Below, one piece after another: positions 1-7,164 of a DNA stretch of 17,627 nt. This stretch comes from Lachnospiraceae bacterium (GTDB lineage Bacteria > Bacillota > Clostridia > Lachnospirales > Lachnospiraceae), in the NCBI GenBank assembly GCA_009774535.1, contig VSNY01000076.1, positions 1 through 17,627 of the forward strand, read 5' to 3'. The first letter of the stretch is position 1. Each line of letters begins with the position of its first letter. The notes below the pieces were generated by a model that saw only the letters and a list, made by a program, of their open reading frames with translations, ran no database searches and was not told the DNA's origin. The translations under genes were made by a program, and so were the position numbers.

Positions 1-252
1 ATTGTAATTATTCGGTTTTTTTATTTAATTATCTGATTTTAGTTATCTATAGTTTTATTTGCATCTGCAGTTGTTATTTTTTATTTGTACACAGAATGGA
101 AATTACTTATTTTCAAATTGTATTTTCTGATCAAAATTAATATACTTTCTTATAGAGACTAATAAATACGATCCTGTTAATATATCTTTTTAGATTGATT
201 TTATTTTATTACCATCCTGATAAGAAATTGTGCTGATCGATTTGCAAACTTT
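1..252. other. AT-rich non-coding stretch
   Basis: This is very AT-rich DNA with no credible reading frame, no ribosome site leading into an ORF and no recognisable RNA gene. It lies before the first MITE-like element. I see nothing functional in it beyond the base composition, which differs from the coding parts of the window and suggests an intergenic or decayed accessory segment. Confidence 0.4.
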
Positions 253-432
253 GATCCCTGGAGAGCGTCTTAAAAATGCTTTCTGACAGATGTGTTTCAC
301 CGTATTTGGCAGATTTGCGGCAAATGAAGGGCAGATAGAGGGCTATGTAACCTGCATTTGGCACAAATCTTACGCAGAGTGGAAAGGAAAATGCAGCTGG
401 CGGAAATGATTTTTAAGACATGCTCCGGGATC
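253..432. repeat. MITE-like element, copy 1
   Basis: The element is about 180 bp with imperfect terminal inverted repeats. The left end reads GATCCCTGGAGAGCGTCTTA and continues AAAAT. The right end, read as its complement, begins GATCCCGGAGCATGTCTTA and continues AAAAT. It has no coding capacity. A second copy, alignable from end to end and in the same orientation, lies at 11487-11647. A short non-coding repeat with inverted ends and a second dispersed copy fits a MITE mobilised in trans, but no transposase is in the window. Target-site duplications are not obvious, so the exact ends are uncertain by several bases. Confidence 0.7.
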
Positions 433-457
433 ATGCAGGCAGTCAAATTAAGACCTT

Positions 458-480
458 GCCAGACTTCCAGTCCATGGTGA
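458..480. repeat. 23-bp dispersed repeat, copy A
   Basis: GCCAGACTTCCAGTCCATGG followed by TGA is matched at 21 of 23 positions by 8898-8920. This copy lies in non-coding DNA just beyond MITE-like copy 1. The other lies between the helicase and flagellin genes. The function is unknown. It may be the edge of a larger decayed repeat. Confidence 0.45.
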
Positions 481-519
481 TGTGTGTGGCCTGAGTAAGT
501 GCCGCTGTGTATTTTGTTT

Positions 520-615
520 TTATGGTGATATGCTGAATGGTAGTGCTTCAGGCAGGTCCGCGCATTTTTTATGGTGGATGCTGAATGACAGTGCTTTAGG
601 CAGGTTTGCGCATTT
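520..615. repeat. Two-copy imperfect tandem repeat
   Basis: Two adjacent units of about 47 bp (about 520-567 and 569-615) share the order TTATGGTG, ATGCTGAATG, AGTGCTT, AGGCAGGT and GCGCATTT, with scattered substitutions and one small indel. No open frame runs through them. The repeat sits between the MITE-like element and the regulator promoter. It could be a decayed duplication or a pair of protein-binding sites. Confidence 0.55.
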
Positions 616-687
616 ACTGTGTTGATCGTATGATGGTATAGCAGGTGAGGGTATCCGGCCTGGAAATATCATTTTTGAGAAATAGTC

Positions 688-734
688 TTTACAATTCATT
701 TTACTTATAATATGATATCGTCATAAGATAAGTA
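688..734 (+). promoter_or_regulatory. SigA-type promoter with overlapping palindrome (regulator gene)
   Basis: The -35 box TTTACA (688-693) and -10 box TATGAT (711-716) are separated by exactly 17 bp, each one base off the SigA consensus. An imperfect palindrome at 702-734 covers the -10 box and the expected start point. It has outer arms TACTTAT and ATAAGTA, inner arms TATGA and TCATA, and a TATCG centre. That is a typical place for a repressor operator, so autoregulation by the downstream XRE protein is a reasonable inference. A leader of about 135 nt would precede the start at 860. TATAAT-like words at 797-802 and 812-817 lack a convincing -35 box. Confidence 0.5.
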
Positions 735-859
735 TCGCTGTAAGACCAATTAAATCTTTAAGATACTGTGGTTTTTGCTTCTGCGGATACACCGTATATA
801 ATTTATGCTTATATAATTTAAATTAAATGATCTTACTATTTGTGAAAGGATTCTTCGCT

Positions 860-1288
860 ATGAACCAATTAAAGACATTGCGGAAATCACGCAATATATC
901 CCAGGCTGAGGTCGCTGCGAAACTTGGAATCAAACCAGCGGCTGTCTCGAAATATGAAACTGGCCGTGTTCCTCTGTCGGAAGACTCGATTGAAAAGTTA
1001 TGCCGGATGCTGCATGTATCTGCTGATGAACTGCTGGGGCTTGCCGCGCCATCGTATCCTGCCGCTGAAAAAAGCACAGCTATGTTTTCTAAAGTAATGG
1101 GACGGATTTATCCGGCTTCTGTAACGATGGAAGATTATTTATGTACGCTGCTAAATACAATTGCGAAACAAAAAAAACAGATGGATCAGACCATCCGTAA
1201 TTTGCATTCCTGCGGTATCCCTACGTCTACGATTGCAAGAGTGACCGCAATCCATGAAGATGAGATCCGGAAACTGTTAGGCAGATAA
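860..1288 (+). CDS. XRE-family HTH transcriptional regulator
   Basis: A 142-residue DNA-binding protein, probably a repressor. Residues 3-60 form a Cro/C1-type helix-turn-helix: LKTLRKSRNISQAEVAAKLG, then the recognition-helix region with AVSKYETGR, then the closing LCRMLHVSADELL. The C-terminal part is mostly helical, and its last 40 residues (TIRNLHSCGIPTSTIARVTA onward) look like a second small helix-turn-helix or dimerisation segment. The start at 860 is chosen because GAAAGGA lies 9 bases upstream and the protein begins directly with the domain. An in-frame start at 827 has no ribosome site. The gene has its own palindrome-overlapped promoter. An A8 tract at 1170-1177 is a possible slippage site. 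Its targets are unknown. The divergent promoters at 7081-7158 are a candidate. Confidence 0.85.
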   Translation: MNQLKTLRKSRNISQAEVAAKLGIKPAAVSKYETGRVPLSEDSIEKLCRMLHVSADELLGLAAPSYPAAEKSTAMFSKVMGRIYPASVTMEDYLCTLLNTIAKQKKQMDQTIRNLHSCGIPTSTIARVTAIHEDEIRKLLGR

Positions 1289-1360
1289 TCGGAACCGCGG
1301 GGAGACAGGGTGTTTCTCTATTATTTGGAGGGAGCCATAAAGATGGGGATTTGTTTTTAT

Positions 1361-1427
1361 GGCTATACGGACGTCTCTGCGGAAGGTGACAGGATTCATC
1401 CTGATCGCCTGTTTCGTCCGTATGGCC
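1361..1427. terminator. Long hairpin between convergent genes
   Basis: A 13-base arm GGCTATACGGACG (1361-1373) pairs with CGTCCGTATGGCC (1415-1427) with one wobble or mismatch. Inside the loop a second hairpin is formed by CAGGA and TCCTG around TTCA (1390-1403), extended by GGTGA/TCGCC. It sits between the stop of the regulator (1288) and the stop of the convergent glycosyltransferase (1445). A bidirectional terminator is therefore the simplest reading, although the T-run on either side is weak. A structured RNA or cruciform site is an alternative. Confidence 0.45.
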
Positions 1428-1444
1428 GTTTTGAGGTATCTCTT

Positions 1445-2632
1445 TTAAGATTCCATGCTTTCCTGAAAAAGATGCATCATTTCGTCTATGCGCTGTACAT
1501 AGCTGTGCAGCGTACTTACTTTCTGATGGCCATTTTCTGCGATTTGTCTGCGCTCATCTTCATGTTCCAGATAGTAAGAGGCTTTTTGTGCCAGTTCCTG
1601 TTTATTTTCAAACACAACCAGATCTTTTTCCAGTTCAAAATAAAGTTCCAGTTCCGGCTGGTAGTTTGTCATCAGAAAACCGCCTGCTCCCAGTACATCC
1701 CATACGCGCAGCGGAATACCCGTTTTAATATTGGGTATCGTAAAGTTCAAATTGATCCGGCTTTCATGAAAAACTTTTGGCATCTGAGTCCAATAATCTA
1801 CCGAACCACGGTAATCTACCCGTAAAAGATCTTGTGTATTGCTGTTTGTATAAATGGAAACCGGATGTTTTTTTACCAGTTCAAGCAAGTTTACATACCG
1901 TTGCTCTTTTGCCACTTTTAACCCTAGCACTGTTGTTGCGAAGATCAGCCGCAGATCAGAAAAGGAACGTTCTGACTTCTCCAGGTGGTAATATTGCTGC
2001 AGCTGCTGGCAGATTTCATCTGTTAGTAAGGGTTCGATCAGGTTGCCTCCGCTGATATTCATCTGCGCTTCGATCACGCAGTCAAAATATCCCCGCAGAT
2101 ACTGCGGCAGTGTCGGAAGAATTCTGTCGTAAGTATTCCGTTCATACAGGCTGCCCACAAAAGAAATTTCATTTTGATATAATTGCAGGTCATCCGCGCT
2201 GTTAATCATATGCGCAATGCGCGCGGTGTCGACAGCCAGCGGCAGGTGCCAGATCTTCGCGACGCCCAATGCTTTGAAAAACAGATAACTGCTCCGGTCA
2301 AACAGGAACATATAATTGCATGTATTGTATACGGATTGATGATACATACTGATCAGCGGACTGTCACAAGACCATGAAAGATACGGAATACCAAACTGCT
2401 CGCATGTATCGGAAATCACGCCAAAATAATTGACGGTGAATACAAAGTCGTACGGTTTTTCCTGCAGCAGCCTGTACAGACGGGCGGAAAACTCTGCATC
2501 TTCGTCATAAGACGGCAGATGCTGCTCGATGACATCTACTTCATATCCCATGGTCAGAAAGGTCTGATAAATATCCAGATAATTGTAAGCCTTCCATTTG
2601 TAAAGCAATATATGCCCGTGTTGCAATTCCAT
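1445..2632 (-). CDS. CgeB-like glycosyltransferase
   Basis: A 395-residue cytoplasmic glycosyltransferase of the CgeB type (DUF3880-like N-terminal part plus a Glyco_trans_1_2-like C-terminal part). The N-terminal Rossmann half contains DFVFTVNYFGVISD (about 62-75), the WSCDSP motif (87-92) and HLPLAVD (129-135). The C-terminal half holds LRVWDVLGAGGFLMTN (about 307-323), an acidic YFELEKDLV stretch and the closing RRQIAENGHQKV helix, the usual nucleotide-sugar side. The start at 2632 is preceded by GGAAGGAG at 6 bases. A longer frame to 2680 lacks a ribosome site. It is the last gene of the leftward unit, 112 bp after another glycosyltransferase. It is a clear paralogue of the enzyme at 10227-11423. 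Flagellin glycosylation is inferred from nearby flagellin and sugar genes. Donor and acceptor are not visible. Confidence 0.82.
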   Translation of the reverse strand: MELQHGHILLYKWKAYNYLDIYQTFLTMGYEVDVIEQHLPSYDEDAEFSARLYRLLQEKPYDFVFTVNYFGVISDTCEQFGIPYLSWSCDSPLISMYHQSVYNTCNYMFLFDRSSYLFFKALGVAKIWHLPLAVDTARIAHMINSADDLQLYQNEISFVGSLYERNTYDRILPTLPQYLRGYFDCVIEAQMNISGGNLIEPLLTDEICQQLQQYYHLEKSERSFSDLRLIFATTVLGLKVAKEQRYVNLLELVKKHPVSIYTNSNTQDLLRVDYRGSVDYWTQMPKVFHESRINLNFTIPNIKTGIPLRVWDVLGAGGFLMTNYQPELELYFELEKDLVVFENKQELAQKASYYLEHEDERRQIAENGHQKVSTLHSYVQRIDEMMHLFQESMES

Positions 2633-2744
2633 ATCATACTCCTTCCATTTTACCATTTGCGATTCGGATTTATGAAACATGCAGTGGTCAAAAGGTTCTG
2701 GCGCGGCGCTGCCGTCCGCCTTGGACTTCGCAAATCAGACTCTG

Positions 2745-3926
2745 TTATAGAATAAGGTCAAGATCGCGCAGCCGGTTTATCCACTGGTGCGACTGTATTG
2801 CCGCCTGATATCCACAATCCGCCATGGATTGTGCGTCCTCTGTGTGGATAAGCAAATCCTGCACCGTTTGTGCCAGACGTCCCACGTTCTGCAGAGAGAA
2901 CATTTGCAGTTCTTTTCCATTTATGAAATGTTCTTTTAAATATTCAGATTCATCGCTAACTACTGCAGCTCCCGCAAGCATACCATTAAAAATACGGTCA
3001 TGCGCCCCGCGTTTGAACCAGGTCATTGTATTTAAAACCACTTTACTCTGTTTCATCAGTTCCAGAATGCCAGCCGGAGGTATCTCCCCGCCATATACCA
3101 GATTGGGATGCCGCCATTCACACCGGTCCCAGCCTGTGCCGAATACCGTTACTGTGATTCCGCTTTCCGCCAATACACGCACCATCTGTTCACGATAGAA
3201 CGATACCGCAAAAGAATCTATAAAACGCAGTTCTGTAATGATTTCTCCCAGTCTCTGATCGTTTAATTTTAAATTGATATCTTCCAAACAATGTTCTATT
3301 ACATCTTCTGTTGTAAGATCCGGATTCTGAATTAATTTTTCCAGAGCATTTTTAACAAGCGCAAAAGCATCAAAATCCTTGATCTTTCCAAGATCAGGGA
3401 TAAGCCCTTCTGCCGCATAGCGTGACAAACCTCCGGCATATAATACATCGATTTTCCGCTCTTTTAATCGTACCGTGTTATTTATGTTCTGCTCAATTGT
3501 GCCAGTTGCTATTCCTGCGTGCGGAAAAAAGCTGATTTTATTAATATGGGGAAAGAACCGTTTGACATATGTGATATGGTTGCGGTCCATGCACAGCAAA
3601 GTCATCTGCCGCGGCGCCGTATCCAGCGCTTTTTTATAATGAAACGGATGGTCCATCAGGATATTGTAAAACGGTGTCTGAAAATGGTCCCAAATATTAA
3701 TTCCATCTTCTATTTCCAAGTGGAGTCCTATATTATTCATAGATATTACTGCTGTCACCGGTTCCAGCAGAAATGCTTTCAGCTGTATCCATGCGTCTTC
3801 CATATTTGCCGCATCCAGGACAAGACAGATACTGCCCTGCCTGGTAAAAATCTTTACGAATTCTTCTGTATACAAATCCAGGGTGTCTATCAAACCTTTA
3901 AACAAAATATAACGCTGCTTCATCAT
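2745..3926 (-). CDS. Glycosyltransferase, CgeB-like, divergent
   Basis: A 393-residue protein with the CgeB/Glyco_trans_1_2 architecture, more divergent than the other two in the window. The N-terminal half has a Rossmann-like pattern with MDHPFHYKKAL (about 110-120) and a FFPHAG element. The C-terminal half has VTVFGTGWDRCEW, then VVLNTMTWFKRGAHDRIFNG, then MLAGAAVVSDESEYL (about 316-330), the donor-site region of this family. It begins 19 bp after the ATPase gene at 3946, with a weak ribosome site (GGCAGG). It is probably translated from the same message as the ATPases. An ATG codon immediately downstream (3923) is an alternative start. A role in flagellin or surface glycosylation is inferred. 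Its tight spacing to the ATPase pair leaves open a role linked to that module. Confidence 0.75.
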   Translation of the reverse strand: MMKQRYILFKGLIDTLDLYTEEFVKIFTRQGSICLVLDAANMEDAWIQLKAFLLEPVTAVISMNNIGLHLEIEDGINIWDHFQTPFYNILMDHPFHYKKALDTAPRQMTLLCMDRNHITYVKRFFPHINKISFFPHAGIATGTIEQNINNTVRLKERKIDVLYAGGLSRYAAEGLIPDLGKIKDFDAFALVKNALEKLIQNPDLTTEDVIEHCLEDINLKLNDQRLGEIITELRFIDSFAVSFYREQMVRVLAESGITVTVFGTGWDRCEWRHPNLVYGGEIPPAGILELMKQSKVVLNTMTWFKRGAHDRIFNGMLAGAAVVSDESEYLKEHFINGKELQMFSLQNVGRLAQTVQDLLIHTEDAQSMADCGYQAAIQSHQWINRLRDLDLIL

Positions 3927-3945
3927 CTATACCTGCCGATCTGTT

Positions 3946-5136
3946 TTAAAAGTCCTCTATTTGAGGGACATCTTCTGTCAGCGTCTCTTCACCCAGCTCA
4001 TTAATAGCCGTGCTGCCCGCCCTGCCATATTGATACAGCTGATCTAAAAATTCAATCGCCGACCGTATTTTTGTCCGAAGCAGATATCCGCCGGACTGTG
4101 TCGCTCCGAGAAGCGAAGCCGCGGACAGCTGCGGATTCCAGTTATATGCCTTGCCGTGAAAATCCTGTATTTTATACAGCGCTTCATTCATTTCTTCCTT
4201 CGTCAGCGGCAGCAGCTGGGGCGCTTTCGCCAAAAGATCCAGCACCGTTTTTGCTGGTTCCTGTGACTCCGGATACACTTCCTCCAGATTCTCATATTCG
4301 TGCTTACCTTCAATGACGTCTTCTGCATAAGAAGCGCTGAGCGCAAAAATACTAAACGTCATCTCCGGACATCTGTCCGGCAGTAAAAAGTCCGCCATAT
4401 TGCGATAAGCATTTAAGCGGGCTTTTTTACTCAGACGGCCCATCAGCTCTGTCTCATCCACCAGAATCACCCATCCGTGATATCCCAGCTGCGTAAATAA
4501 ATGACTCATAAATGATATGTAATCACCACAGTTTTTTGTTTTTGTAAAATTCTTATTATATTTTACTGGTTCGTTGAAAATACGGCGGTAGATTTTCTTT
4601 AATGGGGCGTTTGCAATAAAATCGCCTTCCAGATCTGCCTGCAGAAGAAATTTTTCATCGGCGTCTTCGGTATTCAGATAAGAACGAAATAAATAGTAGA
4701 GCTTATCCGTCTCTAACTGCTTCGCTGCATAGAGCAGCATTTCATTTGCCACAGGACTTCCTGCGGACAGCTTTTCCAGCTCAAACATAAATCCCGGCTG
4801 CTGGCGTTTGGGAAGGCATGTATTCTGAATCAGCTTCTGATAGACGAGATAGAGCTTATCCATCGGCGTCTCTTTGCTTAACGATAAATAGGAAACTACC
4901 ATATGATTAGAATGCGCAATGTTAAATACGGTATTCAACAGATGCGTCTTTCCTTCCCCATATTTTCCGCTGATAACCATGCCGCTGGATTTCCCCTGTT
5001 CACATACCAGATCCAGACGGGTGGATATTTCTTTCATAATCTTTGGACGCGCTTCGGAAAAATACTGTCCGACGGCGCGGGAGGAGATCCCGGAACGTAA
5101 TGCTTCGATTACGTGTCTTGCTTCGATATCATACAT
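3946..5136 (-). CDS. BrxC/BrxD-family P-loop ATPase (first type)
   Basis: A 396-residue cytoplasmic ATPase. The N-terminal pattern RHVIEALRSGISSRAV (7-22) followed by Walker A GKYGEGKTHLL (57-67) and the SYLSLSKETPMDKLYLVYQK stretch (82-101) is characteristic of the DUF2791 ATPases that include BrxD of type 2 BREX. Walker B is WVILVDETE (D227, E228), followed by the GRLSKKAR-N-YRNMADFL helix and a sensor-like FSIFALSAS (261-269). The ribosome site GGAGGG lies 8 bases before the start. The first 8 coding bases (ATGTATGA) overlap the end of the preceding ATPase gene, indicating translational coupling and probably a fixed stoichiometry. The known family members act in phage defence, but the core BREX genes are absent here, so the cellular role is inferred. 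Confidence 0.82.
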   Translation of the reverse strand: MYDIEARHVIEALRSGISSRAVGQYFSEARPKIMKEISTRLDLVCEQGKSSGMVISGKYGEGKTHLLNTVFNIAHSNHMVVSYLSLSKETPMDKLYLVYQKLIQNTCLPKRQQPGFMFELEKLSAGSPVANEMLLYAAKQLETDKLYYLFRSYLNTEDADEKFLLQADLEGDFIANAPLKKIYRRIFNEPVKYNKNFTKTKNCGDYISFMSHLFTQLGYHGWVILVDETELMGRLSKKARLNAYRNMADFLLPDRCPEMTFSIFALSASYAEDVIEGKHEYENLEEVYPESQEPAKTVLDLLAKAPQLLPLTKEEMNEALYKIQDFHGKAYNWNPQLSAASLLGATQSGGYLLRTKIRSAIEFLDQLYQYGRAGSTAINELGEETLTEDVPQIEDF

Positions 5137-6268
5137 ATTCTTTTCCCTCCTGCATTGCTTCCTGAATCAGTCCTGGTATGCCAACTGCCGCAGTCTGCGC
5201 CCGTGCCGCAATCTCTTTTGCCGTTTCCAGATCCAGCGCAGCCGCAGAAACCGTCTCTTTTTGTCTGGCAAGACTTTCCGATATCGATACAATAATATCC
5301 GGCGTATATTCCTGCGCCGCAAGCCGGTCCAGATCAACCAGATCTGTAAAACGGTTAAACCGCTCCCCAATAATCTCGTTTTGGATGCGCATCCATAATG
5401 CCTGGTACGATTTCAGACCGGCATTTTCATTATCCACCAATTCACGGTCAAATGCATAGACAATCATCAGGTTTTTCATACTGTCAATATCGTCAATCAA
5501 CTGGCGGATGCTCTCGTATGTATCTTCCCGTTTCATTTTCGTATAATGCAGCAGCTCCAGGCTGGAACGGCTGATCAGGATTTCCAGGTCGTCGATCGCA
5601 ATAAAAAGGCCGGAATATCCGCCCATATGAACCAGCTCTGCCAAAGACCGCAGCATATGCCTGGCATTATATTTTGTTATACGGCTGGGATAAAAATCCA
5701 ATGCGCGCAGCTGGGAAAGCTTGATCGACCGGTCGCCTTCCAGCCATCCCAAAAGCATATCCCGGTTTTGCTCTTCCAGCGTCGGATAGCCAAGAATACT
5801 TCCTGTCAGCATACTGCATGCCAGCGCGAAATTATTATCCAGCAGCGGATTGTCCAGAAAAATTTTCCTTAGCTGGAACCGGATCTCCCGCCTGGTCAGC
5901 ACATCGCCCATTCCATTCTGTGAAAGAAAGTCCATAAACTTCATCCCCGGCGGGATATCCTCGTATGCAAAGCCCATTTCATGAATCAGCCGGCGGCTGG
6001 CGCCTTCCAGACATTCCATTATTTTACACTGGCGGAAAATCTCTGCATAGATTTCCTTAAAATCATGCATCCAAATCTCCTTCGCGGAAAACTGCACGAC
6101 CTTATAGCGCTCCTGCCTGGCAAGTTCAGACATTATTTTCAGAAAATAAGTCTTGCCGCTTTGTCTGCGTCCCGTAACAAATTTAATTTTACTTCCGCCG
6201 TTTTTTATGTATTCCTGAAGGTATTTTTCTTTCCAGAAGTCCGTCAGAAACTCCATGCCCAACTTCAT
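5129..6268 (-). CDS. BrxC/BrxD-family P-loop ATPase (second type)
   Basis: A 379-residue ATPase of the same superfamily as its downstream neighbour, but diverged. Walker A is GRRQSGKT (33-40). The family signature DFYPSRITKYNARHMLRSLA (191-210) leads into GGYSGLFIAIDDLEIL (216-231), the Walker B strand. The catalytic position after the Walker B aspartate is Asp (D226-D227) where the partner has Glu. Hydrolysis may therefore be weaker, and the two may form an active/structural pair. The remainder is helical. The start at 6268 has GAGGTGGGG about 5 bases upstream and begins 11 bases after the preceding gene ends. An internal ATG at codon 5 is an alternative. Being coupled to a second ATPase of the same fold suggests a heteromeric ring or dimer. 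Confidence 0.8.
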   Translation of the reverse strand: MKLGMEFLTDFWKEKYLQEYIKNGGSKIKFVTGRRQSGKTYFLKIMSELARQERYKVVQFSAKEIWMHDFKEIYAEIFRQCKIMECLEGASRRLIHEMGFAYEDIPPGMKFMDFLSQNGMGDVLTRREIRFQLRKIFLDNPLLDNNFALACSMLTGSILGYPTLEEQNRDMLLGWLEGDRSIKLSQLRALDFYPSRITKYNARHMLRSLAELVHMGGYSGLFIAIDDLEILISRSSLELLHYTKMKREDTYESIRQLIDDIDSMKNLMIVYAFDRELVDNENAGLKSYQALWMRIQNEIIGERFNRFTDLVDLDRLAAQEYTPDIIVSISESLARQKETVSAAALDLETAKEIAARAQTAAVGIPGLIQEAMQEGKEYV

Positions 6269-6279
6269 ATCCCCACCTC

Positions 6280-7047
6280 TTATTCAAAAAAACGGATAGT
6301 CGCAAGGAACTGTTCCTGACCGTCTTTGTCCAGAATGCGGATTGCTTTGCTGTTGTTTCTGCTCGGCCCGAACTGAAACCGCTTCCCATTCTTCGTTATT
6401 TCCACATCGGATATATACAGCCTTGCCAGATCAAACGCGAAGCTGTGCTGATCATAATCTTTCCGAAAGCGGCTCATAGGCGCCAGCAATTTATAAAGGC
6501 TGGTTAAATAAATATCCGATTCCGGCCGTTTTTTCAGCTTTATAATTGCCAAATCATAAGCATCCGACAACTCATTCACAAAGTTCAGCGCGTGAAACGA
6601 CGCTTTGTTCAGCTTTTCCTGCCCGCTTTTAATCATTTGTACAAGATACCGCGGACGCATGCACTGCACTTTTTTACGGTCCAGCCAAACCTCCTGGTTC
6701 TCCTGATCCAGCCGCACCCGGTACGGAAACATCTCATAGACCGGAGACTCCCCGCGCGCGTCCACCTGATTTTCCACGCAGGCGGCAAGCATCTGCTCCG
6801 CAAATTGACCGCTTTCAAAATATTCTTTTGTATCAAACATGCCTGCCGCATCCTTCATACCGTTTACACTTGCCGAAATACACGCGGCTGCTTCCGCCAT
6901 TGCGGACAAATCCCGGGTAAGGCTTTTCATATCGCCGTTTTCCGTTTCCCTGCTGACCGCCTTAAACAGCTTTTGCAGCAATGCCAGCTGATCTTTTACA
7001 TCTTTCTCATCCTGCTGAAGCTTTTGATATAAATCTTCGTAATTCAT
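6280..7047 (-). CDS. Conserved-looking protein of unknown family in the ATPase operon
   Basis: A 255-residue soluble protein I do not recognise. Residues 1-60 form a charged helix or coiled coil (YEDLYQKLQQDEKDVKDQLA). Residues about 65-105 are small-residue-rich helices. A beta-rich segment EMFPYRVRLDQENQEVWLDR (about 130-150) follows, then a helical stretch around KLNKASFHALNFVNELSDAYDLA. The C-terminal third contains DIYLTSLYKLLAPMSRFRKD, SFAFDLARLY, FGPSRNNSKAIRILD and QFLATIRF. The dense aromatic and charged pattern suggests a conserved domain. No enzymatic motif, signal peptide or membrane span is visible. The start at 7047 has AAAGGAAG at 6 bases. A longer frame to 7083 has none. It is the first gene after the promoter, so it is probably a dedicated partner or sensor for the two ATPases. 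Confidence 0.78.
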   Translation of the reverse strand: MNYEDLYQKLQQDEKDVKDQLALLQKLFKAVSRETENGDMKSLTRDLSAMAEAAACISASVNGMKDAAGMFDTKEYFESGQFAEQMLAACVENQVDARGESPVYEMFPYRVRLDQENQEVWLDRKKVQCMRPRYLVQMIKSGQEKLNKASFHALNFVNELSDAYDLAIIKLKKRPESDIYLTSLYKLLAPMSRFRKDYDQHSFAFDLARLYISDVEITKNGKRFQFGPSRNNSKAIRILDKDGQEQFLATIRFFE

Positions 7048-7080
7048 AATTTCTTCCTTTGCATTTGTAATAATTATTCT

Positions 7081-7149
7081 CAAGTTACTTGCAGTATAAA
7101 TGATGTACGGAATTTTTTCAATAATTATGTATGGAAAATTTGTAACTTG
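7081..7149. promoter_or_regulatory. Candidate operator pair (inverted repeat)
   Basis: CAAGTTAC (7081-7088) and its exact complement GTAACTTG (7142-7149) stand 53 bp apart in the divergent region. The left site is itself near-palindromic (CAAGT-T-ACTTG, 7081-7091). It falls on the expected start point of the leftward promoter. The right site abuts the extended -10 box of the rightward promoter. One regulator binding both sites could control the whole ATPase-helicase module. This is inferred from position only. Confidence 0.45.
7093..7121 (-). promoter_or_regulatory. SigA-type promoter of the ATPase operon
   Basis: Read on the minus strand: -35 TTGAAA (7121-7116), a spacer of exactly 17 bp, and -10 TATACT (7098-7093), each one base off consensus. 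The start point would be near 7086, giving a leader of about 39 nt before the ATG at 7047. This is one of the two best promoters in the window by sequence. Confidence 0.65.
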
Positions 7150-7158
7150 TGATAAAAT
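7150..7158 (+). promoter_or_regulatory. Possible extended -10 promoter of the helicase gene
   Basis: TGATAAAAT is an extended -10 element (TG, one base, TAAAAT). No good -35 box is seen 16-18 bp upstream, which is tolerated for extended -10 promoters. Transcription would start near 7165, leaving a leader of about 155 nt before the helicase start. Confidence 0.35.
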
Positions 7159-7164
7159 AGGGGT

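Noticed and set aside
827..1077. Minus-strand 84-codon frame antisense to the XRE gene
   Set aside because: No ribosome site or domain, and it is fully shadowed by a well-supported HTH gene on the other strand.
1170..1177. A8 tract in the regulator gene as a phase-variation switch
   Set aside because: Single short homopolymer in an AT-rich genome with an intact frame. There is no evidence of variation, so it is only noted in the gene entry.
1310..1825. Open frame of 171 codons on the plus strand, with a GGAGGG ribosome-like site before an internal ATG at 1342
   Set aside because: Most of it is antisense to the 3' end of a convincing glycosyltransferase gene, the nested hairpin lies inside it, and the protein has no recognisable domain. 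The first 30 codons look somewhat gene-like, so a truncated gene start cannot be fully excluded.
3946..6268. A complete BREX locus
   Set aside because: Only BrxC/D-type ATPases and a helicase are present. No methylase, PglZ-type phosphatase, kinase, BrxA/BrxB or BrxL gene is encoded in the window.
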